A DNA stretch of 64,000 bases, taken from NCBI RefSeq assembly GCF_001556185.1, contig NZ_LSIJ01000014.1, forward strand, positions 31,786 through 95,785, given 5' to 3'. A program made the translations under genes and the position numbers. This DNA is from Sphingomonas sp. CCH10-B3 (lineage in GTDB: Bacteria; Pseudomonadota; Alphaproteobacteria; Sphingomonadales; Sphingomonadaceae). This document shows, piece after piece, positions 42,411-52,403 of this stretch; the first letter of the stretch is position 1; every line of letters starts with the position of its first letter. Under the pieces are notes generated by a model, which had not been told where the DNA came from, ran no database searches, and worked only from the letters and a program-made list of their open reading frames with translations.

Positions 42411-43634
42411 TCAGCCGGCAGTCGCGCCCATCGCCGCTTCGAGATTGACGCGCACCTGCTCGAAGAACTGCTCGGTCGTCATCCACGCCTGTTCGGGGCC
42501 GATCAGCAACGCGAGATCCTTGGTCATATGGCCGTTTTCGACCGTTTCGACGCAGACCCGCTCGAGCGTCTCGGCGAACGCCGTCACGTCGGGCGTGCCG
42601 TCGAACTTGCCGCGATATTTGAGCCCGCCGGTCCAGGCGAAGATCGACGCGATCGGGTTGGTCGAGGTCGCCTTGCCCTGCTGGTGCTGGCGATAGTGGC
42701 GCGTCACGGTGCCGTGCGCGGCTTCGGCTTCGACTGTCTTACCGTCGGGCGTCAGCAGCACCGAAGTCATCAGCCCGAGCGAGCCGAAGCCCTGTGCGAC
42801 CTGGTCCGACTGGACGTCGCCGTCATAATTCTTGCAGGCCCAGACGAATTCACCGTGCCATTTGAGCGCGCTGGCGACCATGTCGTCGATCAGGCGATGC
42901 TCATAGACGATGCCCGCTTCCTTGAACTTGTCCTTGAATTCGCTCTCGAAAACTTCGGCGAAGATGTCCTTGAATCGGCCATCATAGGCTTTGAGGATCG
43001 TGTTCTTGGTCGACAGATACACCGGCCAGCCGAGGTTGAGGCCATAATGCATCGACGCGCGCGCGAAATCGCGGATCGAATCGTCGAGGTTGTACATCGC
43101 CAGCGCGACGCCTGCCGACGGGTACTGGAACACTTCCTCATCGATGACCGTGCCGTCGTCGCCCTCGAACACCATCCGCAGCTTGCCGGGGCCGGGAACG
43201 CGGAAATCGGTCGCGCGATATTGGTCGCCAAAGGCATGGCGGCCGACGACGATCGGCTTGGTCCAGCCGGGGATCAACCGCGGCACGTTCGAAATCACGA
43301 TCGGCTCGCGGAACACCACGCCGCCCAGGATGTTGCGGATCGTGCCGTTCGGCGACTTCCACATCTTCTTGAGGCCGAATTCCTCGACGCGCGCCTCGTC
43401 GGGGGTGATCGTCGCGCACTTCACGCCGACGCCATATTTCTGGATCGCGCGCGCCGATTCGACCGTCACCCGGTCGTCGGTCGCGTCGCGGTGCTCGATG
43501 CCGAGGTCGTAATAATCGAGATCGATGTCGAGATAGGGCAGAATCAGGCGCTCACGGATCCATTGCCAGATGATCCGCGTCATCTCGTCGCCGTCGATTT
43601 CCACGACCGGCGTCTTCACCTTGATCTTCGCCAT
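42411..43634 (-). CDS. icd: NADP-dependent isocitrate dehydrogenase
   Basis: TCA cycle enzyme that oxidatively decarboxylates isocitrate to 2-oxoglutarate. It is 407 aa from the ATG at 43634, the length of the eukaryote-like (type II) homodimeric enzyme found in alphaproteobacteria. Conserved substrate-binding sequence [20 protein letters not shown], and the NADP region [15 protein letters not shown], are present. An in-frame upstream ATG at 43877 overlaps psd sequence and is not family-like. Confidence 0.97.
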   Translation of the reverse strand: MAKIKVKTPVVEIDGDEMTRIIWQWIRERLILPYLDIDLDYYDLGIEHRDATDDRVTVESARAIQKYGVGVKCATITPDEARVEEFGLKKMWKSPNGTIRNILGGVVFREPIVISNVPRLIPGWTKPIVVGRHAFGDQYRATDFRVPGPGKLRMVFEGDDGTVIDEEVFQYPSAGVALAMYNLDDSIRDFARASMHYGLNLGWPVYLSTKNTILKAYDGRFKDIFAEVFESEFKDKFKEAGIVYEHRLIDDMVASALKWHGEFVWACKNYDGDVQSDQVAQGFGSLGLMTSVLLTPDGKTVEAEAAHGTVTRHYRQHQQGKATSTNPIASIFAWTGGLKYRGKFDGTPDVTAFAETLERVCVETVENGHMTKDLALLIGPEQAWMTTEQFFEQVRVNLEAAMGATAG

Positions 43635-43811
43635 CAATTGCTCGCTCTGTCCTGTGGGGAGGGATATGCCCATGCGTCTAGGATGAAGGCGCGTGGCGAT
43701 CAACTGCCTGACTTGCGCGCGCGCACCCGCATTGGTGCGGCGCGCGTTGATGTCGGTATCGCGGCGGGCTTGGGCGTTGAATATCGGGAGCTGGGCGGCT
43801 AGGCTCGGCAG

Positions 43812-44540
43812 ATGGGATCGCTCGACCAGCCGCCGTCGGGGGCGACAAGCACGAGTTGGCGCCTTCCGGATATTCATCCCGAAGGCCGCAAATATGTGCT
43901 GATCGCGGCAACCGCTGCTTTTCTGTCGTTCTTCCTCTGGGATTTCCTCACCTGGCCGCTGATCGGGCTCACGATCTGGGTGGCAGCGTTTTTTCGCGAT
44001 CCCGTGCGCGTTACGCCGCAGGGAGCGGATCTGATCGTGGCGCCGGCCGATGGTCTGATCACGATGATCGAGCGGGTGCCGGTGCCACTAGAAATGGCAG
44101 GCGAGGCAGCATTGGGCGCCGCCGCACTGGTCCGTGTCTCGATCTACATGAGCGTGTTTGATGTTCACATCAACCGCACGCCGATCGCCGGGACGATCCG
44201 CCATGTCATTTACCTGTCGGGCAAGTTCCTCAATGCCGAATTCGACAAGGCCAGCGAGGAAAACGAACGCCAGCATATCGTGATCGAGGCGCGCGACGGG
44301 CGCCGGATCGGCTTTACGCAGATCGCCGGTCTCGTTTCGCGGCGCATCGTCGCCTTCGTCAAGCCGGGTGACATTGTCGCCAGCGGCCAGCGCGTCGGGT
44401 TGATCCGTTTCGGCAGCCGGGTCGATCTTTATCTCCCGGACGACATCACATGCCAGGTTGTCGTCGGCCAGCGCGCCGTGGCGGGTGAGACGATCATCGG
44501 CCGCGCCGGTGGCCCGAACGCGCTCGGCATCGCGCAATAG
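43812..44540 (+). CDS. psd: Phosphatidylserine decarboxylase proenzyme
   Basis: Makes phosphatidylethanolamine. It is 242 aa, the short soluble-domain type with an N-terminal membrane anchor (about residues 30-60). The self-cleavage site is Gly201-Ser202 in [13 protein letters not shown]; Ser202 becomes the pyruvoyl group. [13 protein letters not shown] is the other conserved stretch. The usual neighbour pssA is not next to it: a small unrelated ORF follows on the opposite strand. Confidence 0.95.
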   Translation: MGSLDQPPSGATSTSWRLPDIHPEGRKYVLIAATAAFLSFFLWDFLTWPLIGLTIWVAAFFRDPVRVTPQGADLIVAPADGLITMIERVPVPLEMAGEAALGAAALVRVSIYMSVFDVHINRTPIAGTIRHVIYLSGKFLNAEFDKASEENERQHIVIEARDGRRIGFTQIAGLVSRRIVAFVKPGDIVASGQRVGLIRFGSRVDLYLPDDITCQVVVGQRAVAGETIIGRAGGPNALGIAQ

Positions 44541-44609
44541 CCTTCCCGCGCTTTACCGCCGACGCATCGCAATTGTTGAGCCCGAGCATGTGGGCTCAGG
44601 CGAATGCCA

Positions 44610-44849
44610 TTATGCCGCCAGCGCCATTGCCCGATGCCGCTCGACTGGGCGCCCACGATTGGCGATGACCGATCCCGCGCGGATACTGCGGGGGGCGATC
44701 GGCTGGAGCTGCGCATCGTCGCTGGCAAGCAATGCGGCCATGCGGGGCAGGGCGGGCCACAGCGTCAATGCCACTACATGCAGGACCACGCCCAGCGCCG
44801 CGGTGAACAGGATCATGCCAACCAATGCCATCATCGCCCAACCTTCCAT
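44610..44849 (-). CDS. Small hypothetical membrane protein
   Basis: A 79-aa protein from ATG 44849 (MEGWAMMALVGMILFTAALG), with one clear membrane helix (about 7-32) and a basic C-terminal half (RSIRAGSVIANRGRPVERHRAM). No family recognised. Support: an uninterrupted frame with typical third-position GC and a plausible N-terminal anchor, in a gap that would otherwise be about 545 bp. An in-frame ATG 33 bp upstream is possible. Confidence 0.5.
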   Translation of the reverse strand: MEGWAMMALVGMILFTAALGVVLHVVALTLWPALPRMAALLASDDAQLQPIAPRSIRAGSVIANRGRPVERHRAMALAA

Positions 44850-45003
44850 CTGGCGAAACCTGTCCCCCGCGACCAGTATCAAGGACTTAGTCGCGAATCG
44901 GTTCCATGTTTCAAATTTGAACCCTTAATGTTCTATCTATGTACCAATGTCAAGCCTTGATTCATCAGCGCAGCTAAGCTAAGCGCCGCGCCTCAATCCC
45001 GCA

Positions 45004-45059
45004 TGGGAAGCGCACATACCGGTGTCGGCGGGCCTTGGCCCAATGATGACTGCTTCCCA
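45004..45059 (+). ncRNA. Candidate structured leader of rpsB
   Basis: TGGGAAGC (45004-45011) pairs with GCTTCCCA (45052-45059). Inside, GGGC-CTTG-GCCC (45030-45041) forms a second hairpin. The structure ends 27 bp before the rpsB ATG, just ahead of the GGAAAGGA ribosome site. Ribosomal protein S2 autoregulates rpsB-tsf in other bacteria; whether this fold is an S2 target is inference. The 150 bp before it are AT-rich and probably hold the promoter. Confidence 0.35.
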
Positions 45060-45086
45060 GAGGACCAACCGGAAAGGAACCTACCT

Positions 45087-45926
45087 ATGGCGGCACCTGT
45101 CGTCACGATGCAGCAATTGCTTGAGACCGGCGCGCATTTCGGTCACCAGACCCACCGCTGGAACCCGAAGATGAAGCCGTATATTTTCGGCGATCGCAAC
45201 GGCGTCCACATCCTCGATCTGTCGCAGACGGTGCCGCTGTTCGCGCGCGCACTGGAATTCGTCGCTGCCTCGACCGCGAGCGGCGGCAAGGTGCTGTTCG
45301 TCGGCACCAAGCGCCAGGCGCAGGAAGCCGTCGCCGATGCGGCGCGGCGTTCGGGCCAGCATTTCGTCAATCACCGCTGGCTGGGCGGCATGCTCACCAA
45401 CTGGAAGACGATCTCGGGTTCGATCAAGCGGCTGAAGACGCTTGAGGAGCAGCTTGCGGGCGACACCGCCGGCCTGACCAAGAAGGAAGTGCTCCAGCTG
45501 ACGCGCGAGCGCGACAAGCTCGAACTGTCGCTCGGCGGCATCCGCGACATGGGCGGCATCCCCGACGTGATGTTCGTGATCGACGCCAACAAGGAAGAAC
45601 TGGCGATCAAGGAAGCCAATACGCTGGGCATCCCGGTCGTTGCGATCCTCGATTCGAACGTCTCGCCCGATGGCATCGCTTTCCCGGTGCCGGCAAATGA
45701 CGACGCGAGCCGGGCAATCCGCCTTTATTGCGAGGCGGTCGCCATTGCCGCCACGCGCGGCGGGCAGGAACGCCAGGCGAGCTTCGGCAATGACATCGGC
45801 GCGATGGACGAGCCGTTGCCCGAGGTTGCGCTCGAAGTGCCGACCCCTGCTGCCGACCCTGAGCACGCCGCTGCCGCGACCGATGCCGAAACCGCGCTTG
45901 AGGGCGAGCGCCAGCTCGACGCCTGA
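45087..45926 (+). CDS. rpsB: 30S ribosomal protein S2
   Basis: A 279-aa S2 protein. The ATG at 45087 follows GGAAAGGA; the frame is open upstream but not S2-like. Conserved stretches: [45 protein letters not shown] and [14 protein letters not shown]. An acidic, Ala-rich C-terminal tail of about 40 residues extends past the usual end. rpsB-tsf order is universal. Confidence 0.97.
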   Translation: MAAPVVTMQQLLETGAHFGHQTHRWNPKMKPYIFGDRNGVHILDLSQTVPLFARALEFVAASTASGGKVLFVGTKRQAQEAVADAARRSGQHFVNHRWLGGMLTNWKTISGSIKRLKTLEEQLAGDTAGLTKKEVLQLTRERDKLELSLGGIRDMGGIPDVMFVIDANKEELAIKEANTLGIPVVAILDSNVSPDGIAFPVPANDDASRAIRLYCEAVAIAATRGGQERQASFGNDIGAMDEPLPEVALEVPTPAADPEHAAAATDAETALEGERQLDA

Positions 45927-46015
45927 GGCTGTCGCCGAACTGAAATATGGGCGGGGTAGGGCGCAGGCCTTGCCCCGTCCGCATCCATATCCGACGCATA
46001 AAAGGAACTGATACC

Positions 46016-46957
46016 ATGGCCGAGATCACAGCCGCTGCCGTCAAGGATCTGCGCGAAAAGAGCGGCGCGGGCATGATGGACTGCAAGAAGGCACTCACCG
46101 AAGCGAATGGCGACATGGACGCAGCGATGGACTGGCTGCGCGCCAAGGGCCTTGCTGCGGCAGCCAAGAAGTCGAGCCGGACCGCCGCCGAGGGGCTGGT
46201 CGGCGTCGAAGTCGCGGGCACGCGTGGCGCCGCCATCGAAATCAATTCCGAAACCGATTTCGTCGCCAAGAACGAGCAGTTCCAGACGTTCGTGCGCGAT
46301 GTGACCTCGGTCGTGCTTGAGCTCGGCGACGACCTCGATACGATCAAGGCCGCCCCGCTCGGCGACAAGACCGTCGATGAAGTGCTGACCAACAACATCG
46401 CGACGATCGGCGAAAATCAGGCGATCCGGCGCGCCAAGCGGCTTGAAGTCGGTGCAGGCGCGGTGATTTCCTATGTCCACAATCAGCAGGCGCCCGGCCT
46501 CGGCAAGATCGGCGTGCTCGTCGCGCTCGAAAGCGAAGCCGACCACGACACGCTCGCCGGCCTCGGCAAGCAGATCGCGATGCACATTGCCGCGGCCTTC
46601 CCGCTCGCGCTGACCGCCGACGGCATCGATCCGGCCATCATTGCCCGTGAAGCCGCGATCGCGCGCGAAAAGAACGCCGACAAGATTGCCGGCAAGTCCG
46701 AAGAGATTGCCGCCAAGATCATCAATGGTCCGGTCGACAAGTTCCGTCGCGAAAATGCGCTGCTGACGCAGGCTTTTGTCATCAACGACAAGCTGTCGAT
46801 CCAGGAAGTCATCGATCAGGCTGCCAAGGCCGCCGGCAAGCCGATCGTGCTGAAGGACTATGTCCGCTTCCAGCTTGGCGAAGGCATCGAGAAGGAAGTC
46901 AGCGACTTCGCCGCCGAAGTCGCTGCCGCTTCAGGCGTGCCGCAGCCGACGGCGTGA
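46016..46957 (+). CDS. tsf: Elongation factor Ts
   Basis: Nucleotide exchange factor for EF-Tu. It is 313 aa from the ATG at 46016, preceded by AAAGGAA. The UBA-like N-terminus ([26 protein letters not shown]) and the [10 protein letters not shown] core motif are present. It is followed by a strong terminator. Confidence 0.97.
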   Translation: MAEITAAAVKDLREKSGAGMMDCKKALTEANGDMDAAMDWLRAKGLAAAAKKSSRTAAEGLVGVEVAGTRGAAIEINSETDFVAKNEQFQTFVRDVTSVVLELGDDLDTIKAAPLGDKTVDEVLTNNIATIGENQAIRRAKRLEVGAGAVISYVHNQQAPGLGKIGVLVALESEADHDTLAGLGKQIAMHIAAAFPLALTADGIDPAIIAREAAIAREKNADKIAGKSEEIAAKIINGPVDKFRRENALLTQAFVINDKLSIQEVIDQAAKAAGKPIVLKDYVRFQLGEGIEKEVSDFAAEVAAASGVPQPTA

Positions 46958-46995
46958 CTCGATCCGCAGTTGACACGTTAGCAGTCCGTTGAAAA

Positions 46996-47034
46996 GCCGC
47001 CCCTGCGACGATGCAGGGGCGGCTTTTTCTTTTC
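46996..47034 (+). terminator. Rho-independent terminator of rpsB-tsf (bidirectional)
   Basis: A perfect 11-bp stem, GCCGCCCCTGC (46996-47006) with its complement (47013-47023), and a 6-base loop, followed by TTTTTCTTTTC. On the minus strand it is followed by TTTTC, so it may also end the convergent lipoprotein gene. Confidence 0.9.
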
Positions 47035-47055
47035 TCTGCTGCCGATCTACTGTCG

Positions 47056-48132
47056 TTATTGCTGGGCGCCACCAATAACACCGAAGCCCAAAAACTCCGG
47101 TCCACGAAAATTGTTGTCGAGCTTTGTATGCGCCCCAAATGCGATCGCGATTTCCCGCCCGCGCGGCCCGAAGAACATGCCTGCAAAACCGAAGCGATTG
47201 GTCGTCACCAATGATCCCTGCAGCGTCGAGCTCGTCCATTGCCCGGTGAAGCTCTTGTCGAGATCGACGCGCCGGCCGTTAGCATCGGCGACTGATTGGT
47301 TGGCGATCAGGGTTGCCGATCCGCTGACCGTGCCGAAATTGCTGGTTGTACCCGTCAACCTTGAGGTGCCGATGATTGTCAGAGAGACAGTGACCACATT
47401 GGTGCCGGGGTTGACGTTGACGGTGGCAGTCGATGCGCCGAGATCATATTCATCGAATGGATTTGTCGGCGCTACCCCCAGCTGCGCGGCGCCGTAGACT
47501 TTAGTACCGTAGCTCGGCGTGCCGTCGAATGTGTCGGCTTTTAAGGTCGGCACGCCGGTTGCGCCCCACATGAGCAGGGCGTTGTTACCAAGCGTATAAG
47601 CAAAGCCTGTGCGCCGAAACGGGCGGACATATGCCAGTCGACTGGCGCCTATGAGCGGTTGATAAAGCGTGAAGATGTAACGATCATAGTCGGATCGCAA
47701 ACCACTTGCGATTGGCGGCGTCCGGTAGGTCGTGAAATCGGCGTTGCTCTGAAAGATGTCGGCTGGCGTGTAGGTTGCATTGCTTGTCGACCAAGATTGA
47801 GCGCCCGGTCGATACGTGTAACCGAAAAAGCTTGTCCATGGGTCATAAGTGGCTTGGCGCGTTTCCACGTTGTAGACATCGAGTGAATAAAAGAGTGTGT
47901 CGATGCTCGTCTGGTCGACCGGGACGTAGCTGAGCGTCGGCGTCGGCGTCGGTGCTGGCGTCGGTGTTGGCGCTGGAGTCGGTCCGGGCGTGGGAGCCGG
48001 TGTCGGCGCTGGCGTGGGCGTAGGGCTCGGGCTGACGGAGACCGGCGGCGTCGATGTGGTGCTCGGCGGGTTGCATCCCGCCACCAGCATTGCGGACGCC
48101 ATGGCCGTCGTCTTCAGCAATCGCTTGCGCAT
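47056..48132 (-). CDS. Surface lipoprotein with Pro-Thr repeat stalk and TbpB-like beta-barrel domain
   Basis: A 358-aa predicted lipoprotein: signal peptide with lipobox LVAGC (C20), then a stalk of Thr-Pro/Ala-Pro repeats (about residues 37-66), then a beta-rich domain. The C-terminal GFAGMFFGPRGREIAIAF resembles the last strands of transferrin-binding-protein-B-like barrels of Slam-dependent surface lipoproteins. Ligand unknown. It is inserted, on the opposite strand, between tsf and pyrH, which are normally adjacent. Asn/Thr-rich composition differs from its neighbours, consistent with transfer or fast evolution. Confidence 0.8.
   Translation of the reverse strand: MRKRLLKTTAMASAMLVAGCNPPSTTSTPPVSVSPSPTPTPAPTPAPTPGPTPAPTPTPAPTPTPTLSYVPVDQTSIDTLFYSLDVYNVETRQATYDPWTSFFGYTYRPGAQSWSTSNATYTPADIFQSNADFTTYRTPPIASGLRSDYDRYIFTLYQPLIGASRLAYVRPFRRTGFAYTLGNNALLMWGATGVPTLKADTFDGTPSYGTKVYGAAQLGVAPTNPFDEYDLGASTATVNVNPGTNVVTVSLTIIGTSRLTGTTSNFGTVSGSATLIANQSVADANGRRVDLDKSFTGQWTSSTLQGSLVTTNRFGFAGMFFGPRGREIAIAFGAHTKLDNNFRGPEFLGFGVIGGAQQ
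47936..48030 (-). repeat. Tandem GGxGTC-type hexamer repeat coding a Pro-Thr/Ala stalk
   Basis: About 95 bp of degenerate 6-bp units on the plus strand (GGCGTC, GGTGCT, GGTGTT and similar). On the coding strand they encode alternating TP/AP dipeptides in the lipoprotein stalk. Such tracts change length by slippage. Confidence 0.75.
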
Positions 48133-48412
48133 GTCCGATTCCCCTCAATCGAAGCTAGGCACGAGCTTGGCGCAAGCCTTGTCACGGCGCTAACGATAAG
48201 CCGCGTTGCGACAGTTTTTTGCCATCATGTTCGGCCCTTGCGGCCAGCGATCGCCCTGATCTCAAACTGCCGCGCGCGGTGACCGGCGGCACGGCGCCGT
48301 CCGAAAAAGCGCCGCCGGTGATGTCATCCGCCCTTCCCTTCGCGAAAGGGCGCGCATAAGGTCCGCGCCACTTTCCTGCCCCGAGCGCCCAGTTGGACCC
48401 CAAGACCGGCCG

Positions 48413-49137
48413 ATGACGATCCCCCATTTCAAACGCATCCTGCTCAAACTGTCGGGCGAAGTCCTGATGGGATCGGGCCAGTTCGGCATTGACCCTGCGA
48501 CCGTCGACCGTGTCGCTGGCGAGGTTGCGGCCGCCAAGGCTGCGGGGCATGAGCTGTGCCTCGTCGTCGGCGGCGGCAACATCTTTCGCGGGATTGCCGG
48601 TGCCGCCAAGGGCTTCGACCGGACCAGCGCCGACTATATGGGGATGCTGGCGACCGTGATGAACGCGATCGCGGTGCAGAATGCGCTTGAGAAGATCGGC
48701 GTCGAGACGCGGGTGCAATCGGCGATCCCGATGGCGAGCGTTTGCGAACCCTATATCCGTCGGCGCGCGATCCGGCACATGGAAAAGGGCCGGATCGCGC
48801 GCCGACGGATATAGGCAATCCCTTCTTCACGACCGACACTGCCGCTGCCCTGCGCGCTGCCGAAATGGGCTGCGACGCGCTGTTCAAGGGCACCAGCGTC
48901 GACGGCGTCTATGATGCCGACCCCAAGAAGGTCGAAGGCGCGCACCGCTATGAAGCGCTCAGCTTCGGTCGCGTGCTCGCCGATAATCTGAAGGTGATGG
49001 ACGCTGCCGCCGTGGCGTTGTGCCGTGAAAACAATATTCCGATCGTCGTGTTCAACATCCGCCAGGAAGGCAATCTTGCCTCGGTCCTGCGCGGTGACGG
49101 GCAATCGACGATCGTCCACAACGAACCGGAGGACTGA
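48413..49137 (+). pseudogene. pyrH: UMP kinase gene broken by an internal inverted duplication
   Basis: UMP kinase makes UDP and is essential in most bacteria. The first part is perfect ([20 protein letters not shown] ... [17 protein letters not shown] ... [14 protein letters not shown]), but after residue 127 the frame reads IARRRI and stops at 48812-48814. The rest resumes in another frame as [19 protein letters not shown] and runs to the natural end at 49137. The expected eight codons (like IVIFAAGT) are replaced by 20 bases that are an inverted copy of upstream pyrH sequence (see 48750). As written, no functional enzyme is made. It is followed 2 bp later by frr, as normal. Confidence 0.9.
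48750..48815. repeat. Perfect 27-bp inverted repeat inside pyrH (fold-back duplication)
   Basis: Arms 48750-48776 and 48789-48815 are exact inverted copies around a 12-base spacer (ACATGGAAAAGG). The left arm is native pyrH coding sequence (YIRRRAIR). The right arm is native only for its first few bases (GCCGGATC); the remainder is the left arm copied backwards, and it replaces conserved coding sequence. Confidence 0.95.
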
Positions 49138-49139
49138 AC

Positions 49140-49697
49140 ATGGCCGCTTATGACAAGGCCGATCTGGAGCGCCGCATGCACGGCGCGGTCGAAGCGCTGA
49201 AGGGCGACCTGACCGGCCTGCGCACGGGCCGCGCTAGCGTGTCGCTGCTCGACCCGGTGACGGTCGAACTTTATGGATCGCACATGCCGCTCAATCAGGT
49301 GGCGACCGTGTCGGCGCCCGAATCGCGGCTGCTGTCGGTGCAGGTCTGGGACAAGTCGGCGGTTGGCCCCGCCGACAAGGCAATCCGGTCGGCGGGCCTT
49401 GGCCTCAATCCGATCGTCGACGGGCAGACGCTGCGCATCCCCATTCCCGATCTGACCGAAGAGCGCCGCAAGGAGCTGGCGAAGCTTGCCGGTCAATATG
49501 CCGAGAAGGCGCGCATCGCGGTGCGCAACGTTCGCCGCGACGGCATGGAAAGCCTGAAGACCGACGAAAAGAAGGGCGTTTATTCCGAAGACGAGCGCAA
49601 GCGCCACGAGACCGAGGTGCAGAAGCTGACCGACGCGACGATTGCCGAAATCGACGCAGCGACGGCTGCCAAGGAAAAGGAAATCCTCGGCAAGTGA
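49140..49697 (+). CDS. frr: Ribosome recycling factor
   Basis: Splits post-termination ribosomes with EF-G. It is 185 aa with normal length and sequence ([62 protein letters not shown]). It overlaps uppS by 4 bases. This is the usual pyrH-frr-uppS order. Confidence 0.97.
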   Translation: MAAYDKADLERRMHGAVEALKGDLTGLRTGRASVSLLDPVTVELYGSHMPLNQVATVSAPESRLLSVQVWDKSAVGPADKAIRSAGLGLNPIVDGQTLRIPIPDLTEERRKELAKLAGQYAEKARIAVRNVRRDGMESLKTDEKKGVYSEDERKRHETEVQKLTDATIAEIDAATAAKEKEILGK

Positions 49698-50452
49698 GCG
49701 CGGCCTCGGCCCCGGCGCAAGGGACGGACGGCGCCACGGCTGCTAGTGGCGGGGGCAAGCTGCCGCGCCACGTCGCGATCATCATGGATGGCAATGGCCG
49801 CTGGGCCAAGCAGCGCTTCCTGCCACGCATCGCCGGTCACAAGGCGGGCGTTGAGGCCGTGCGCCGCATCACGCGCCATGCCCGGGCGCTGGGGATCGAA
49901 GCGCTGACACTCTACGCCTTCTCGTCCGAGAACTGGCGCCGCCCGGCCGAGGAAATCGGCGACCTGATGGGGCTTCTCAAGCATTTCATCCGCGCTGACC
50001 TCGACGAAATGGTGCGCGACAATGTCCGCTTGCGCGTGATCGGGGATTACCGCCGTTTTTCGAGCGATGTCGTGGCGCTGGTGGATAATGCGCTCGCGCG
50101 GACGGCGGATAATGATGGCCCGCTGCTGGTGATTGCCCTCAACTATGGTTCGCATGCCGAGCTGGTACGCGCGGCGCGCACGCTGGCCGAGCGGGTTGCG
50201 GCGGGCGCGCTGCCGGCCGACGCAATCGACGCCGACGCGATCGAGGCGCTGCTCGAGACGCACGATCTGCCGCCGCTCGACTTGCTGATCCGCACGTCGG
50301 GCGAATATCGGCTGTCCAATTTCCTGTTATGGCAGGCGGCCTATGCCGAACTGCTGTTCGTCGACACGCTCTGGCCCGATTTCGATGAAGCCGCCTTTGC
50401 CGCTGCCGTCGCGCAGTTCGGGGAGCGGCAACGGCGCTTCGGCGGGCTGTGA
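49694..50452 (+). CDS. uppS: Isoprenyl (undecaprenyl) diphosphate synthase
   Basis: cis-Prenyltransferase that makes the lipid carrier for peptidoglycan. It is 252 aa. The catalytic Asp is in [15 protein letters not shown], and [12 protein letters not shown] and [18 protein letters not shown] are the conserved regions. The N-terminal ~25 residues before the domain are low-complexity Ala/Gly. Coupled to cdsA by overlap. Confidence 0.96.
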   Translation: MSAASAPAQGTDGATAASGGGKLPRHVAIIMDGNGRWAKQRFLPRIAGHKAGVEAVRRITRHARALGIEALTLYAFSSENWRRPAEEIGDLMGLLKHFIRADLDEMVRDNVRLRVIGDYRRFSSDVVALVDNALARTADNDGPLLVIALNYGSHAELVRAARTLAERVAAGALPADAIDADAIEALLETHDLPPLDLLIRTSGEYRLSNFLLWQAAYAELLFVDTLWPDFDEAAFAAAVAQFGERQRRFGGL

Positions 50453-51249
50453 CTGACGCGCCGCGCGCCCGGCAAGCCGAACTTGCCACACGCGTGGTGG
50501 CGGGCGCGGCGATGATTGCGGTTGCGCTGGGCGGGCTGTGGCTGGGCGGCGCGGCCTTCTGGATCCTGTGCACGGCGCTGGCGCTCGGCGTGTTGCGCGA
50601 ATGGGCGCTGCTGCTTGGCGCGCGCGAGGTCGATCGGCGGCTGATGCTCTTTGCGATGGTGGTGCCGCTTGCGATCATGTCGCCTTGGGCGGCGGGACCG
50701 AGTTTTCGCGCGCTGGGCTTTGTGCTTGGAGCCGCACTGTTCATCCTGGGCGTGTCGCGCGAGCCGGCGCGCGCGGCGGGTCTGCTTTACGCCGGGCTGC
50801 CGGTGCTGGCGCTGCTCCTCATTCGCGACGAACCGCGCGGGCTGTTGTTCGGATTCTGGACATTGGCGCTGGTGTGGGCGTGCGACATGGGCGCGTTTTT
50901 CGCGGGACGCTGGCTCGGCGGGCCGCGGCTTGCGCCTGCGATCAGCCCGAACAAGACCTGGGCCGGGCTGATCGGCGGGGTTGCGGCGGCCGGAGTGTTG
51001 GCGGCGGCGCTCCATGCTGGATATGGCTTGCCGTGGCGGCTAACGCTTGCAACACCGGCGCTGGCGATAGCATCGCAAGGTGGAGATTTGTTCGAAAGCT
51101 GGCTCAAGCGCCGGGCAGGCGTGAAAGATAGCGGTACATTGCTGCCGGGGCATGGCGGTCTGCTCGACCGGCTCGACGGGCTGGTGCCCGTGGCGCCGCT
51201 GGCCGCCCTGCTGGTGATGCTGCCGCATGTTCGGGGATGGATGTTATGA
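50449..51249 (+). CDS. cdsA: Phosphatidate cytidylyltransferase
   Basis: Makes CDP-diacylglycerol. It is a 266-aa membrane protein starting with GTG at 50449, overlapping the uppS stop. The signature near the C-terminus is clear: ISPNKTWAGLIGG and then KRRAGVKDSGTLLPGHGGLLDRLD. It overlaps dxr (ATGA). Confidence 0.95.
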   Translation: MTDAPRARQAELATRVVAGAAMIAVALGGLWLGGAAFWILCTALALGVLREWALLLGAREVDRRLMLFAMVVPLAIMSPWAAGPSFRALGFVLGAALFILGVSREPARAAGLLYAGLPVLALLLIRDEPRGLLFGFWTLALVWACDMGAFFAGRWLGGPRLAPAISPNKTWAGLIGGVAAAGVLAAALHAGYGLPWRLTLATPALAIASQGGDLFESWLKRRAGVKDSGTLLPGHGGLLDRLDGLVPVAPLAALLVMLPHVRGWML

Positions 51250-52403
51250 AGACAGTGACGATCCTGGGGGCAACCGGATCGATTGGCGGGTCAACGCTCG
51301 ATCTGATCGAGCGCGAGCCCGAGAAATATGACGTGTTCGCGCTGACTGCCAATTGTGACGTGGCCAAGCTGGCCGCTGCTGCGATCCGCACCAACGCCAA
51401 GCGCGCGGTCGTTGCCGACGAAGGCTGCTATACCGATCTCAAGGCGGCGTTGGCGGGCACGGGGATCGAGATTGCCGCCGGCGCGCGCGCGGTGTGCGAA
51501 ACAGCGGCGATGGGCGCCGACTGGACGATGGCGGCGATCGTCGGCTGCGCGGGGCTTGAGCCGGTGATGGCGGCAATCGAGCAGGGCGGCACGGTGGTGC
51601 TCGCCAACAAGGAGCCGCTGGTGTCGGCAGGTGACGTCATCCTCGCTGCCGCGGCGCGGACCGGCGCGATCCTGCTGCCCGCGGATTCCGAGCACAACGC
51701 CATTTACCAGTGTTTCGATTTCGCGCGGCCCGATGCGGTGCGGCGGATCATCCTGACCGCGAGCGGCGGCCCGTTCCGCTGCAAGACGACGGAGGAGATG
51801 CGCGCGATGACGCCGGCGCAGGCCGTCGCGCACCCCAACTGGACGATGGGCGCGAAAATTTCCGTCGATTCGGCGACACTGATGAACAAGGGGCTCGAAT
51901 TGATCGAGGCCGCGCGGCTGTTCCCGGTCGATAACGACCGGATCGAGGTGATCTGCCACCCGCAATCGATCATCCATTCGATGGTCGAATATGTCGACGG
52001 GTCGATCCTCGCCCAGCTCGGGCCGAGCGACATGCGCGTGCCGATCGCTTATTGCCTCGCTTGGCCCGATCGCATGGCAACGCCGATGGCGCCGCTCGAT
52101 CTGGTCGCGATCGGAAGGCTCGATTTCGAAGCGCCTGATCTCGATCGCTTCCCGGCGCTCCGGCTGGCGCGCGAGGCACTCGATGCGGGTGGTGCGCGCC
52201 CAGCGATCCTCAATGCCGCCAACGAAATCGCGGTTGCCGCCTTTCTCGAAGGGCGCATCGGCTTTCTTGAAATTGCCGCAATCGTCGCCGATACGCTGGC
52301 TGGCTATGACCCGGCGCCGCCGGAAACGCTTGAGGCCGTGCTGGCGGTCGATGCCGAAGCGCGGCGGCTGGCGGGCGAGCGTGTAAAGGATTGCGTGGTT
52401 TGA
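51246..52403 (+). CDS. dxr: 1-Deoxy-D-xylulose 5-phosphate reductoisomerase
   Basis: Second step of the MEP isoprenoid pathway, which feeds both the phytyl/geranylgeranyl tail and carotenoids. It is 385 aa from the ATG at 51246 (ATGA with cdsA); the ATG at 51237 is a near alternative. NADPH motif VTILGATGSIGGSTL; NKEPLVSAG and PADSEHNAIYQCF carry the metal and substrate residues. Confidence 0.96.
   Translation: MKTVTILGATGSIGGSTLDLIEREPEKYDVFALTANCDVAKLAAAAIRTNAKRAVVADEGCYTDLKAALAGTGIEIAAGARAVCETAAMGADWTMAAIVGCAGLEPVMAAIEQGGTVVLANKEPLVSAGDVILAAAARTGAILLPADSEHNAIYQCFDFARPDAVRRIILTASGGPFRCKTTEEMRAMTPAQAVAHPNWTMGAKISVDSATLMNKGLELIEAARLFPVDNDRIEVICHPQSIIHSMVEYVDGSILAQLGPSDMRVPIAYCLAWPDRMATPMAPLDLVAIGRLDFEAPDLDRFPALRLAREALDAGGARPAILNAANEIAVAAFLEGRIGFLEIAAIVADTLAGYDPAPPETLEAVLAVDAEARRLAGERVKDCVV

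Noticed and set aside
48133..48412. Possible gene or riboswitch in the 280-bp gap before pyrH
   Set aside because: Only scattered GC-rich inverted repeats (for example ACCGGCGGC/GCCGCCGGT) without a T tract or coding signal. The gap probably holds divergent promoters.
48777..48815. Programmed frameshift or intron-like element in pyrH
   Set aside because: Conserved codons are missing and replaced by reverse-complemented local sequence; recoding could not restore them.
48742..49137. The 3' half of pyrH as an independent gene from an upstream ATG
   Set aside because: Its first residues are read from the palindrome, and the sequence from [12 protein letters not shown] is plainly the C-terminal half of UMP kinase.
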